This document shows positions 40,369 through 48,703 of a DNA stretch of 49,372 nt, one piece after another. The stretch's first letter is position 1. Every line of letters starts with the position of its first letter. Made by a program: the position numbers and the translations under genes. The stretch spans positions 1 through 49,372 of the forward strand of contig JAKZES010000041.1 of assembly GCA_022548915.1 (NCBI GenBank), written 5' to 3'. The notes beneath the pieces are model-generated. The model saw nothing but the letters and a program-made list of their open reading frames with translations, was not told the DNA's origin and did no database searches. The DNA comes from Verrucomicrobiaceae bacterium E54 (GTDB lineage Bacteria; Verrucomicrobiota; Verrucomicrobiia; Verrucomicrobiales; Akkermansiaceae).

Positions 40369-40944
40369 TCAATCCGACAGCCGCCGGGTCGTTTCGACCA
40401 GCTGCTTCATCACCCCGGTGAGTTTTTCGACCGCTTCTTCGTCGGTCAGCTCGCCGGAATCATCGAATTTCCCGTAGGCGCCGGCCAGGGCATACTGGGC
40501 GGGGATCACGTGCACCCCGATGTTCCCCAGGATCGAACGCAGGTGCACCAGGCCCCGCATGCCGCCCAGACCACCCGGTGACGCCGACACCAGGCCGGCC
40601 ACCTTGCCGCGGTAGGCGGAGAGTGGTGCCTCGTCCCCGCTTGCCGGACGGCTGACCCAGTCGATGAGATTCTTCAACAGCGGCGTGATCGACGAATTGT
40701 ATTCCGGCGAGCAGAACAGCAGGCCGTCCGCCGCCTCGAAGGCCTTCTTCAGTTCGACCGCTCCCGGCGGCAGACCCTCCTTCTCCTCAAGATCGCCATC
40801 ATAGATCGGAAGCTCGTATTCACGCGGGTCGATCAATTTGCAGCTCGCCCCCAGTCCCTCTCCGATCCGGCACGCAACGCGACCGAGCTTGAGGTTCACG
40901 GAGTCACGCCGCGCACTGCCGGAAATCACCAGAAGCTTGATCAT
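40369..40944 (-). CDS. NAD(P)H-dependent FMN reductase (flavodoxin-like fold)
   Basis: A 191-aa flavoprotein that reduces FMN, quinones or similar acceptors with NAD(P)H. The FMN phosphate loop is ISGSARRDSVNLKLG. The second loop is SPEYNSSITPLLKNLIDWVS, and VSASPGGLGGMRGLVHLRS is the third. These are the hallmarks of the SsuE/ArsH-like NADPH-dependent FMN reductase family. It lies downstream of the TonB cluster on the same strand but is not overlapping. The actual acceptor is unknown. Confidence 0.93.
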   Translation of the reverse strand: MIKLLVISGSARRDSVNLKLGRVACRIGEGLGASCKLIDPREYELPIYDGDLEEKEGLPPGAVELKKAFEAADGLLFCSPEYNSSITPLLKNLIDWVSRPASGDEAPLSAYRGKVAGLVSASPGGLGGMRGLVHLRSILGNIGVHVIPAQYALAGAYGKFDDSGELTDEEAVEKLTGVMKQLVETTRRLSD

Positions 40945-41006
40945 ACGCGCAGTTTAACCGGATCCGCCGAAGGTCCAATGAAAACCGGTTTCCGGTGCCC
41001 GGCGAT

Positions 41007-41606
41007 TCAGCCCCGGCTCTGGCGAAAGATCGCCTGGATGACCGGATCCGCCCCACCGGCGATCACCTCACCCGACGAAGCCTCGGATGAAAAAATCCAC
41101 GAGCTGAGGTCCCGCTTGACCAGCTTCTTCGAGCTTCCGGCCCGCTCGACCGCGGAACGGAGGGCCTGGGAAAAAGACTCCCGCATGCTCTTCTCGGGAT
41201 TCACGGGGGTGACGTCGACCTCTCCATCGACCGCGCCGTCCGGACTTCCGGAAGCCGGAAGGATCGGCTCGGGACGGGTCGTTTCCCCGGTGGTGAATTC
41301 CCTTCCATCCACCGTTCCCTCCATCGACATCGTCCGGACCAGGCCGTCCGGGGAGATCAGCATCCGGAGCGAACCTTCAAAGACCGGGGTCCCTCCCTTG
41401 AGTTCGCGAATCACCGTCGTGGCGATCAGGTTGCCGTTGGCATCGTTCCGGGTCACCGGCCGGGTCACTTCGAAGTTCGTGCCGGAAAGCGAATATCGGG
41501 CCACTCCGCCCCGCCAGCCGTTGAGATCGCGGCCGACGGCCTCGACGTCGAGATCCGCGCCGTGGCAGAGCCCGGCGAGAACGAAAAGGAAGGAGAGAAG
41601 CCTCAT
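41007..41606 (-). CDS. Secreted protein of unknown function (paralogue of the gene at 36672)
   Basis: A 199-aa protein with signal peptide MRLLSFLFVLAGLCHGA. The mature start DLDVEAVGRDLNGWRGGVARYSLSG is clearly related to the 220-aa protein at 36672. The rest has strand-rich segments and a Ser-rich helical C-terminus. It is 12 bp after the porin gene and is probably the last gene of the TonB/TPR/porin transcript. No family name can be given; a role at the outer membrane or periplasm is a guess from context. Confidence 0.82.
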   Translation of the reverse strand: MRLLSFLFVLAGLCHGADLDVEAVGRDLNGWRGGVARYSLSGTNFEVTRPVTRNDANGNLIATTVIRELKGGTPVFEGSLRMLISPDGLVRTMSMEGTVDGREFTTGETTRPEPILPASGSPDGAVDGEVDVTPVNPEKSMRESFSQALRSAVERAGSSKKLVKRDLSSWIFSSEASSGEVIAGGADPVIQAIFRQSRG

Positions 41607-41618
41607 GGGATGGATCGG

Positions 41619-42932
41619 TCAGAATGAAACGCGCGCCCCGGAATGCCAGATCCACGCGTCGGTGTCGAAGTTGCCGCCGGCCTGATCCTCCAGGATGGTG
41701 TATTCGAGACCGTTGAGGAAGACCACCTTATCCTGATAGAGATGGACGTTCGCTCCGAGGTAGAACGAATGGAATTCATCACCGACGAAGACCGGTGAGG
41801 AATCATAGAAGGGATCGCTGCCGGCCCCCAGACCGCCCACCAGGCCGCCCGGGTTGTCGGTGTCGGCGTAGTGGTAGCGGCCGACGACATTGAGCGTTCC
41901 CGGGATGGCCCAGTAGCTCGGAGTCAGGGTGAGACCCCAGGCGTTGAGATCGCCGTTCGCCAGCATGAAGTCGCCCTCGAAGGCAAAACGCTCCCCCTCC
42001 AGCTCGATCCCGGTGGAGACGAGGTGCCGGAAGGCCGGATTGGCCGGAACCGGCTGCGGACCGTTCGAGGCCGTCATGCCGTTCGGGCGGTAGCGCGGGG
42101 TGCCGGCTCCCTTCCGCCCGTCCAGGTTGTAAATGTAGTCGAGGTGCCAGCGGGTCCGCATGACCGAGTTGTCATCCAGCCGTTCACCGGTCTCGTAGGC
42201 CAGGTTGGCCGCGATGAAACCACGGCCCTCGATGCCGGGGACGTAGCGATCGGTGTCGCCCGAAAACCAACCGACGCTCCAGTCCCAGGGCGCGCACTCC
42301 TGCCCGAAGGCGATGCCGAGGGTGCTCGCCGGCATCAGCATGCTGGTCAGAAGCGTGGTCTCGGGCGTCAGCAACGACGCCGGATCCCTCGAATATTTCG
42401 AACCCTCGATGCCGAAGCGGGGGCGGAACTTGCCATACTCGACGTAGTGGTTGGGCAGCACCTTGGTCTTGCCCTTGAGCGTCTCGATCCGCTGGTAGCG
42501 GGCATCGCCGGCGAACTCGCCCACCGCCTCCAGCTCGGTATTCCCGAAGATCTTCATCCGGGTCCCGAGACGCGCCCGCCGGGTGCGGGTGGTGTCGAGT
42601 CGCACGTTCCGGCCGCCCTCGACCTCCGCCGTCCCCCACGCCCCGCCCCACTGGTAGAGACCCATGATCGCCACCTGCTGGACCCACGGATTCGTCTCGT
42701 CCTCGAACAGGACCGCCCGGGACCAGACCGGATCGAGCGGACTCGGTGCCCACTCGGGCTCGACGAAGACCACGGGTTCATCGGAGGCGGTTTCCTCTTC
42801 CTCGGGCAGCGGAGGAAGATTCAGCTCCTCCACCTGCTTGTTGCCCTCGAGGATATCGAGGGCTTCGTTGGCACCCGCCTGAACGGTCAGCGCCACGATT
42901 CCCGCGACGACCGGAATGGTTCTCATGATCAT
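41619..42932 (-). CDS. Outer-membrane porin, OprO/OprP-like
   Basis: A predicted beta-barrel of 437 aa. A signal peptide (MRTIPVVAGIVALTVQAGA) is followed by an acidic Pro/Glu-rich linker (about 25-60) and then amphipathic strands with aromatic girdles (WHLDYIYNL, FHSFYLGANVHLYQDKVVF). The last residues ARVSF end in Phe, the usual BamA-recognised C-terminus. VEYGKFRPRFGIEGSKYSRD resembles the phosphate-selective porin O/P family. AAGGAGG lies seven bases before the ATG at 42932, which overlaps the TPR gene stop; an internal ATG at 42926 is also possible. Substrate specificity is unknown. Confidence 0.86.
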   Translation of the reverse strand: MIMRTIPVVAGIVALTVQAGANEALDILEGNKQVEELNLPPLPEEEETASDEPVVFVEPEWAPSPLDPVWSRAVLFEDETNPWVQQVAIMGLYQWGGAWGTAEVEGGRNVRLDTTRTRRARLGTRMKIFGNTELEAVGEFAGDARYQRIETLKGKTKVLPNHYVEYGKFRPRFGIEGSKYSRDPASLLTPETTLLTSMLMPASTLGIAFGQECAPWDWSVGWFSGDTDRYVPGIEGRGFIAANLAYETGERLDDNSVMRTRWHLDYIYNLDGRKGAGTPRYRPNGMTASNGPQPVPANPAFRHLVSTGIELEGERFAFEGDFMLANGDLNAWGLTLTPSYWAIPGTLNVVGRYHYADTDNPGGLVGGLGAGSDPFYDSSPVFVGDEFHSFYLGANVHLYQDKVVFLNGLEYTILEDQAGGNFDTDAWIWHSGARVSF

Positions 42933-44419
42933 TGGTTGGCCTCCTTCTCGGCTTTCTCTTCCGCTTCCTTCGCCTCGCGCTCCGCCGCCTCGCGCTCCTC
43001 GCGCTGCTGCTGGCGGTCGGCCGCCCGTCGCACCTTCGCGACATACGACTTCAAGGTGTCGCTCTCCTTCAACTCCAGCGCCCGCTCGAGCTTCGGCAGT
43101 GCATCCACATACTGCTTCTCGCGGACGTGAAGCTGGCCGAGCGCGAGATTGGCACCGTAGGCCACCTCGTCCATGCCCGACGCGATCTGCAGGCGGGTCT
43201 TGGCCTCGGCAAGAAACTCCCGGCGTTGCTCGTCGTCCTCCTCCAGCTTGGCCAGGGTGTCGTAGTGCTTTCCAAGTTCGAGCACCACTTCGGCATTCGC
43301 CGGATCACGGGCGAGCAGGTCCTCGAGCAGCACCCCGACCCGGTCGAGGTCCTCCGCGCTGCGGGCGATGCCGACTTCGACGAGGCGGATCGCCACCTCG
43401 TCCTCCTCGCTGAGTTGATCCCCTCCGAGTGCCCGCACGCGCCGGACGAACTGGTCCGCCTTCTCCGGGTAGCCGTAGTCGTTGAGGATTTTCGCCGACT
43501 TGAGTGCCTGCTCGATGTCCAGCTCCTTGCCCTTCTCGATCGCCGCCAGGTAGGCGAACAGGGCCAATTGCGGTTCGCCCTGATCCATGTAGAGATTGCC
43601 GAGGAGATTGAGTTCGGATTCGCCGGCCAGCCCCTTCATCCGCAGGATCTCGAGGTTCACGGCCGCCTCCATCTTGCGTTCCTGCCCGAGCAATGCCTGG
43701 GTCTGCTGCAACCACAACTGCTGGTCCTCGGGGTAGCTTTCGATCAGCGTGCCGAGCAGCGCGGTCGCCTCCTCCAGTTTCTCCTGCTGCAGCAGGGTCT
43801 GGGCCAGGCCCAACTTCCAGTCCTTCGAGCCGGGATCGAGCAGATAGGCCTGGCGGTAGGCGTTCTCTGCTGCCAGCGGCTGCTGCTTCAAAAGATAGCA
43901 ATAGCCGAGCAGTCCAAAGACCCGGGGATTGCCCTCGCCCAGGGACACCGCCTCCTGGAAGTGCCGCATCGCCTTGTCGAAGTCCTCCTTCGAGACGTAG
44001 AGATAGCCGAGGTTCACGTGGGCCCGCCGGAACTTCGGAAAGCGGCGGATGGCTTCGAGGAATGCCCGGCGCGCCTCTTCCGTGCGGTCCGCCGAGAAAT
44101 ACAGGTTGCCGAGAACGAAGACCATCGCCGGGCTGATCTCCCGCGGCTGCTTCTCGGGATCACTCGGCGCTTCGGTCTCCTTGATGAAGCGGACCAGTTC
44201 CGACTCGGCTTCGCTGAAACGACCTTTCTCGAAGAGTTCGCGCAGCTTCACCAGGATACGGCTTTCCTCGGGCGACACCTTGGGCTCGACCTCGGAGTGG
44301 AAGCCGTAGCTGCCGACGAAGTCGCGGACGAACTGCGGATCGCGGAACAGGTTCGAGGGAGGGATGATCTTGTCGCCGAAAGCGGGTGTCATCAGGGAAA
44401 CAGCAGTCAAGGCCCCCAT
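42929..44419 (-). CDS. Secreted TPR-repeat protein of a TonB2-type system
   Basis: A 496-aa protein made of tetratricopeptide repeats (for example SPAMVFVLGNLYFSADRTEE, RRAHVNLGYLYVSKEDFDKA, LLGYCYLLKQQPLAAENAYR), ending in a highly charged Glu/Ala/Lys helix. A short leader (MGALTAVSLMTPAFG) supports the ATG at 44419. Longer starts at 44470 or beyond would translate a dispersed repeat. TPR proteins follow tonB in Vibrio TonB2-type clusters, so it probably works with the adjacent Exb/TonB proteins in the periplasm. Its stop overlaps the porin start by 4 bp. Confidence 0.88.
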   Translation of the reverse strand: MGALTAVSLMTPAFGDKIIPPSNLFRDPQFVRDFVGSYGFHSEVEPKVSPEESRILVKLRELFEKGRFSEAESELVRFIKETEAPSDPEKQPREISPAMVFVLGNLYFSADRTEEARRAFLEAIRRFPKFRRAHVNLGYLYVSKEDFDKAMRHFQEAVSLGEGNPRVFGLLGYCYLLKQQPLAAENAYRQAYLLDPGSKDWKLGLAQTLLQQEKLEEATALLGTLIESYPEDQQLWLQQTQALLGQERKMEAAVNLEILRMKGLAGESELNLLGNLYMDQGEPQLALFAYLAAIEKGKELDIEQALKSAKILNDYGYPEKADQFVRRVRALGGDQLSEEDEVAIRLVEVGIARSAEDLDRVGVLLEDLLARDPANAEVVLELGKHYDTLAKLEEDDEQRREFLAEAKTRLQIASGMDEVAYGANLALGQLHVREKQYVDALPKLERALELKESDTLKSYVAKVRRAADRQQQREEREAAEREAKEAEEKAEKEANQ

Positions 44420-44422
44420 CCA

Positions 44423-44547
44423 CCACCTGGCCGCCGTAGCCTCGGCAAAGGAGGATCTTCCATCCGCCATCTTCCATGGTCGGCATTCGCGTCCACCTGT
44501 CCGACGTAGCCTTGGCGTAGTTGGATTCGCGTCCATTCGTGGTTCTC
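44423..44547. repeat. Two 28-nt dispersed-repeat copies upstream of the TPR gene
   Basis: Copies at 44423-44450 and 44493-44520 match at 23 of 28 bases and contain CCACCTG-CCG-CGTAGCC. The phrase ATTCGCGTCCA also occurs twice (44485 and 44525). On the minus strand this reads as the familiar intergenic motif CTACGCCAAGGCTACG. The block fills the gap between tonB and the TPR gene and explains the spurious N-terminal extension of the TPR frame. Confidence 0.7.
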
Positions 44548-44550
44548 TCT

Positions 44551-45204
44551 TCATCGCTTCACTTCGAAATTGAACGGCACCAGCGCCGTCGCCTTGACCT
44601 TCTTGCCGCCCCGGACAGCCGGCTGAAACCTCCACTTGCGCACCGCCTTGAGCGCCGCGTTGTCGAGATCGCGGATGCCCGAAGACGTCCGCACCCGCGC
44701 ACTGGTGACCTTGCCCGAGTTGTCGACCACCACCGCGACGATCACCTTGCCGCCGATGCCCTTGCTCAGCAGTCGGCTGGGATAGACGGGCTGCGACTTG
44801 GAAATCGGCTGCGGCGGGCTGTCCATCATGCCCCCGCCGAAGGGGTCGTCGCCGCCGGCCATGGCGAACTTCGGAATTTCCACCACGAAGGCCCCGCCGG
44901 TACCGACCGAGAGGTCGCCGAGATCCATGCCCAGATCGAGATTCGCAGGTTCCTCGAGTGGCTCCTCCGGCGGCGGTTCGTCCGGTTCCTCCGGAGGTTC
45001 CTCCAACTCGACCACGAAGTCCTCCGGCGGATCGATCGTCACCTCCGGCGGCGGTGCCGCGGGTGGCGAGAACTGCTCGGCCAGCCTCTGCGAAAGCGGA
45101 ATCGCCACGAAGACCGCAACCGTCGCCACGACGCCGCCGAGGATCGCGAAGATCCCGGTCCTGCGCCCGCGGGGCGGTCGGTAAACGTGGAGTTGCCTTT
45201 TCAC
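44551..45204 (-). CDS. tonB: TonB-family energy transducer
   Basis: A 217-aa protein that carries proton-motive-force energy from ExbB/ExbD to outer-membrane receptors. It has a short basic N-terminus and one membrane helix (about 17-37, IFAILGGVVATVAVFVAIPL). A Pro/Glu-rich periplasmic spacer (EEPPEEPDEPPPEEPLEEP) and a C-terminal TonB domain follow (YPSRLLSKGIGGKVIVAVVV ... AVRKWRFQPAVRGGKKV). It begins the base after the exbD stop. No TonB-dependent receptor gene is inside the window. Confidence 0.94.
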   Translation of the reverse strand: MKRQLHVYRPPRGRRTGIFAILGGVVATVAVFVAIPLSQRLAEQFSPPAAPPPEVTIDPPEDFVVELEEPPEEPDEPPPEEPLEEPANLDLGMDLGDLSVGTGGAFVVEIPKFAMAGGDDPFGGGMMDSPPQPISKSQPVYPSRLLSKGIGGKVIVAVVVDNSGKVTSARVRTSSGIRDLDNAALKAVRKWRFQPAVRGGKKVKATALVPFNFEVKR

Positions 45205-45615
45205 TTACTTCGTTGAGATCGAGATCTTGTCCTTCTGCGCGCCGGCAAGCAGCGCCTGACCATGGACCTTCTGCACCGCGCCGTGGCTGGCCGACTCGTC
45301 GCCCTGGATGATCACCGGCATGTCAGGGGTCTCGGTGAGCAGCGGCTTGATCTTTCCGATCACCCCCTGGATGCCGATGCTCTCGCCGCCGTAGAAGACC
45401 TTGTCCTCTTCCGTCACAGCCAGGAGGATGGAATTGCTGTCAAGGGCGCTGGCGGCGGCGCCGACGTCGGGCTTGTTCACCTCGACTCCCGTTTCCTCGA
45501 CGAAGACCGTCGAGACGATGAAGAAGATCAGGAGGATGAAAATACAATCGATCATCGGGGAGAGGTCCACGTGAACCTCCTCGTCGGCTTCGTCTCCGAT
45601 ACTGCGTCCGAACAT
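45205..45615 (-). CDS. exbD: Biopolymer transport protein ExbD
   Basis: A 136-aa ExbD/TolR-family inner-membrane protein with one N-terminal helix ([20 protein letters not shown]). The essential membrane Asp is in LSPMIDCIF. The periplasmic domain ([19 protein letters not shown] ... [19 protein letters not shown]) is typical. It lies between exbB and tonB with almost no gap (3 bp to exbB, none to tonB). Confidence 0.95.
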   Translation of the reverse strand: MFGRSIGDEADEEVHVDLSPMIDCIFILLIFFIVSTVFVEETGVEVNKPDVGAAASALDSNSILLAVTEEDKVFYGGESIGIQGVIGKIKPLLTETPDMPVIIQGDESASHGAVQKVHGQALLAGAQKDKISISTK

Positions 45616-45618
45616 GAT

Positions 45619-46209
45619 CTAACCTTTCTTGAACCGGGTGGTGAGAATCAGGCTTTCGAGCCGGGCGAGCGCGCCCGAGATGGCGTCCCGTTTCCCCTTC
45701 ACGACGAGCGCGATGAAAAGTCCCGGAAGGGCAATGGTCAGCCCGGTCTGGGTGGTGATCAGCGCCTCCTGCATGCCGCTGGCGACCGCCTCCATGCCGG
45801 CCCCGCCCTGCGCCAGGCCGCCGAACATCGCCAGCATCCCCATCACCGTGCCGAGCAGGCCGGCGAGGGGAGCCGCCGCCGTCAGGGTGTTGATCACCAG
45901 CAGGCGCCGGTCGATGGCCGAGACGAGGTTGAGCCGCACTTCGCGCACCCGTCGTTGAACCGTCTTAATGGTCAACCGGTCGCCGTGCAGGACATAGCGC
46001 AGCGCCTCCCCCATCCGGCCCTTCGCATGCTCGGGATCCTCGAGCCATTCGGGCCACTCCTCCGCGTCCTTGCCGGTCAGGTTTCCGCGGTTCACGTAGG
46101 CCAGGGCCGCAAAGGCGCTGGCGTAGAGGATGAATGCCACGCCGCCGAGCATGTACATGATCCCCCCACCGGTGGTGAAGATCTGCAGGGCTTCCCGGAA
46201 AACGTTCAT
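45619..46209 (-). CDS. exbB: ExbB/TolQ-type proton channel protein
   Basis: A 196-aa inner-membrane protein of the MotA/TolQ/ExbB family that forms the proton channel with ExbD. The first helix is GGIMYMLGGVAFILYASAFAALAYV. Helices 2 and 3 are TAAAPLAGLLGTVMGMLAMF and TQTGLTIALPGLFIALVV, containing the conserved LLGTVxGM and ALxTTxxGL motifs. I took the ATG at 46209 (MNVFREALQ); a TTG at 46218 would overlap the upstream stop. It is the short partner of the larger ExbB-like protein encoded just before it. Confidence 0.94.
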   Translation of the reverse strand: MNVFREALQIFTTGGGIMYMLGGVAFILYASAFAALAYVNRGNLTGKDAEEWPEWLEDPEHAKGRMGEALRYVLHGDRLTIKTVQRRVREVRLNLVSAIDRRLLVINTLTAAAPLAGLLGTVMGMLAMFGGLAQGGAGMEAVASGMQEALITTQTGLTIALPGLFIALVVKGKRDAISGALARLESLILTTRFKKG

Positions 46210-46214
46210 CGAGC

Positions 46215-47654
46215 TCAAGCCGGGTTCGGCATCAGTTCGGGATCCATGTCCTTGTCATCGTCGGAATCCTTCGAGGAACCCGGCCCGGTTTTCTCCATTT
46301 CGGTCGTGCCGTTCATCAGCGCGATGGCGACCCCCTCGACCTCGCTGAACTTGCCCTTGGCGAGGCTGCGCATGAGGCCGTGCAGGACCAGCACCGGAAT
46401 CGCCACCACCAGGCCCTCGGCGGTGGTGATGAGCGCCTCGGAGATCCCCTGGGTGAACGCCTTCTGGTTGCTGGAACCGTAGAGCGCCATCGCCTTGAAG
46501 GTCTTGATGATGCCGAGAACGGTGCCGAGAAGACCCATCAGGGGCGCCGCCGCCGCAGTGAGCCCGAGGAAGGGCAGGAAGCGCTCCAGCCGCGGCTTCA
46601 CGACCACCAGTTTTTCAAACAAGGCCTCCTCCAGCACCCGGCGCTTCTCGTAGAAATTCTCGACCCCGGCCCTGACCATCAGCCCGGCCTGCCCCTTGAG
46701 CTTGGCGGCCCGCTTGGCCGCCTCCTCGCGACGGTCGGCAAGCAGGTCGTCGATGATCTCGTTGATCACCCGGCGCGACGGCACCGGGAAGCGCGTGATT
46801 TCGAGCACTTTGAAAACGGTCAGCGCGATCGCCACCAAGCCCAGGGAAAGGATGGCGTATCCGACGATGCCCCCCTTGGCGATCGTTTCGCCGATCGTCT
46901 CTTCGGCCGCCTGCACCTCGAGGGCCTTGCCCATGCTGGCATCGAGCGGCAGCTTCCCGGATCCCGTCGCCAGAACCTCGGAGATCGCATCGTCCTCGAC
47001 GCCGGTGATGCCGACCACGGTCGGCAGGGAGGTACCGGTCGCGGCGAAGGTCGCCACGCCTTCGAATCCATCCTCGCCCTCGCTCAGGTAAACCGCCGGC
47101 CCGAGCACCAGCAGCTTGCCCTTGACCGCCTCGCTGCCGTTGCGCAGCCCCTCCCCCTCGAAGCGGTGCCCGCCGGAAACCGCCGCCAGGCGCTCGAGCC
47201 CGATCCTTGCCGCTTCGAGGCGATGACCCAATTCCGCCGCCAGGTCGTCACCGGCGGCCGCGGCCTTGGCCGAGGCATCCTCCAAGCGCTCCTTGTAGAG
47301 CTGGTTCTCGGCCGGGTGGGTGCGGGTCAGCAGTCCGCCGCCGTAGTTGTTCAACACGCCGGTGGCGTAGTCGAAGCCCGCCTGCCGGCCCTCGATCTCG
47401 CGCTGCAGGGCCGCCCGGCGACTGGTGCGGCGGGCCGCCTCGGTCTCCAGCGCCCGCAACTCCCGACCCAGCTCGATCGCCTGGTCATCGAGACGGTTGA
47501 TGTCACGGAACAAGGCCGTGCGCATCCCGGTGTATTCCATCTGCGTTTCCTTCAACTCCTGCCGCGCCTCGGCGAGCTGCTTCTCGGCGGCCGTCTGCCC
47601 GAGTGCGGGAAGCACCGCCAGGACGGGCAGGATCATACGAATCAAGGCTCTCAT
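46215..47654 (-). CDS. TtpC-like protein: coiled-coil domain fused to MotA/TolQ/ExbB channel domain
   Basis: A 479-aa protein with a signal peptide (MRALIRMILPVLAVLPALG). A periplasmic coiled-coil region comes next (about 20-110, AAEKQLAEARQELKETQMEY ...), then a beta-rich segment and a C-terminal ExbB-type domain (TAAAAPLMGLLGTVLGIIKT, EALITTAEGLVVAIPVLVL). This layout matches TtpC, the fourth component of Vibrio TonB2 systems, which is thought to help span or strengthen TonB action. It is flanked by the DUF3450 gene (4-bp overlap) and exbB, the same order as in those clusters. Confidence 0.9.
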   Translation of the reverse strand: MRALIRMILPVLAVLPALGQTAAEKQLAEARQELKETQMEYTGMRTALFRDINRLDDQAIELGRELRALETEAARRTSRRAALQREIEGRQAGFDYATGVLNNYGGGLLTRTHPAENQLYKERLEDASAKAAAAGDDLAAELGHRLEAARIGLERLAAVSGGHRFEGEGLRNGSEAVKGKLLVLGPAVYLSEGEDGFEGVATFAATGTSLPTVVGITGVEDDAISEVLATGSGKLPLDASMGKALEVQAAEETIGETIAKGGIVGYAILSLGLVAIALTVFKVLEITRFPVPSRRVINEIIDDLLADRREEAAKRAAKLKGQAGLMVRAGVENFYEKRRVLEEALFEKLVVVKPRLERFLPFLGLTAAAAPLMGLLGTVLGIIKTFKAMALYGSSNQKAFTQGISEALITTAEGLVVAIPVLVLHGLMRSLAKGKFSEVEGVAIALMNGTTEMEKTGPGSSKDSDDDKDMDPELMPNPA

Positions 47655-48436
47655 TTCAAATCGATCGGAAGTTCCACGAAGCGGGCGTCCACGTCGCCAT
47701 TGAGCACGTCCACCATCTCCTTGATGTCCCCGGCCAGGTCGTTGCGCGTTTCAAAGACCCAGCCCTCGTCACCCGGTGTGCCCACCAGCGCGAAGTTGCC
47801 CGCGCCGTTCACCGCATAGGCCGCGCCCAGCCCGAAATAGACGACCTTCATGTTGAACTTCTGGCCGTCGTCGGAGACGTGCAGTTCGTCGCGAAGGTGC
47901 ACCGTCTGCTGCCACTTCTCGGCTTCGGTCAGCAGGTTGATCACGTTGTTCAGTCGCTTGGTCAGCCCCCCCTCCGCCTCCTTTCCGGAAAGGGCCGCAT
48001 CCTGGCGAATCTGCTCCATCAACTCCTTGACCCGTGGCTCGTCGGCCAGCGGGCGGGGAAACGACGGCAGGCGCTCGACCATCGCGGTTTCCAGCTTCCT
48101 CACCTCTACGGCCAGCATGTCGTTGGCGGCGACCAGCGCGTCCCGCTTGGCAATCTCGTCGAGCGACTCCTTTTCGGCACCCTCCTTTTCAACCTTCGCT
48201 TCCCCGACCCTTTCGGTCAGGTCCGCGATCTCGCTTTCCAGCGCCGACCGCTGGTCTTCCAGCAACACGCGATCGCGCTCCCACGCATCCTCGGCGTTCT
48301 GGATCTCGCGCATGGTCTCGATCCACTCACGGACGGAATCCTTGAGTTCCTCGGTCTTCGAGACCGGCTCGTCCTGGGCGAAAAGGACCCCGCTTCCCAA
48401 GGATAGCAGGGCGATGAAGAATCGGCTCAAACGCAT
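47651..48436 (-). CDS. DUF3450 family periplasmic coiled-coil protein
   Basis: A 261-aa secreted protein with signal peptide MRLSRFFIALLSLGSGVLFA. A long coiled coil follows (about 20-115, EELKDSVREWIETMREIQNA ... SLDEIAKRDALVAA), and then a globular C-terminal part (MKVVYFGLGAAYAVNGAGNF, GWVFETRNDLAGDI) characteristic of DUF3450. Members of this family lead TonB2-type operons. The molecular role is unknown; an envelope partner of the TtpC-like protein is likely. The ATG at 48436 is at the signal peptide, and its stop overlaps the TtpC-like start (ATGA). Confidence 0.9.
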   Translation of the reverse strand: MRLSRFFIALLSLGSGVLFAQDEPVSKTEELKDSVREWIETMREIQNAEDAWERDRVLLEDQRSALESEIADLTERVGEAKVEKEGAEKESLDEIAKRDALVAANDMLAVEVRKLETAMVERLPSFPRPLADEPRVKELMEQIRQDAALSGKEAEGGLTKRLNNVINLLTEAEKWQQTVHLRDELHVSDDGQKFNMKVVYFGLGAAYAVNGAGNFALVGTPGDEGWVFETRNDLAGDIKEMVDVLNGDVDARFVELPIDLK

Positions 48437-48494
48437 GGTGGTGGCAGCGCCGGAATCCAATCGGGAACACCCGCGCTTGCCGATGGCCCCAATG

Positions 48495-48508
48495 TGACGG
48501 TTTCGTCA
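48495..48508. promoter_or_regulatory. Small palindrome upstream of the TonB2-type operon
   Basis: TGACG-GTTT-CGTCA is a perfect 5-bp inverted repeat about 60 bp before the DUF3450 start, next to a TTGACG hexamer on the minus strand. It is a possible operator. No iron-regulator (Fur) box was recognised. Confidence 0.25.
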
Positions 48509-48617
48509 AACCCATCGGCGCGGCAGGTGACGACACTCTGGATTGACCCGGCTGGAGAACACTTTCCATCGCTGTCAAGCATCCGCTTTGTCCAGCGATT
48601 GCTCCCCGCTCAAGAAT

Positions 48618-48638
48618 GCCGGGTGAGCCCGGCGCTCC
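48618..48638 (-). repeat. REP-like element, GGAGC head plus hairpin (minus strand)
   Basis: Read on the minus strand, GGAGC is followed by the hairpin GCCGGG-CTCA-CCCGGC. Compared with the copies at 5967 and 23047, the outer stem GCCG/CGGC is kept and the inner pairs change together. It lies between the DUF3450 start and the terminator of the right-edge gene. Confidence 0.65.
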
Positions 48639-48644
48639 CCTAGC

Positions 48645-48677
48645 AAAAAGCCGCCCGGTCGGATGACCGGGCGGCTT
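48645..48677 (-). terminator. Rho-independent terminator for the right-edge gene
   Basis: On the minus strand a 13-bp GC-rich stem (AAGCCGCCCGGTC with its complement, loop of four) is followed by a run of five T. It begins 26 bp after the stop codon of the gene at 48704. Confidence 0.85.
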
Positions 48678-48703
48678 GGATTTCGCAATCTTTCAGCAGC
48701 AAC

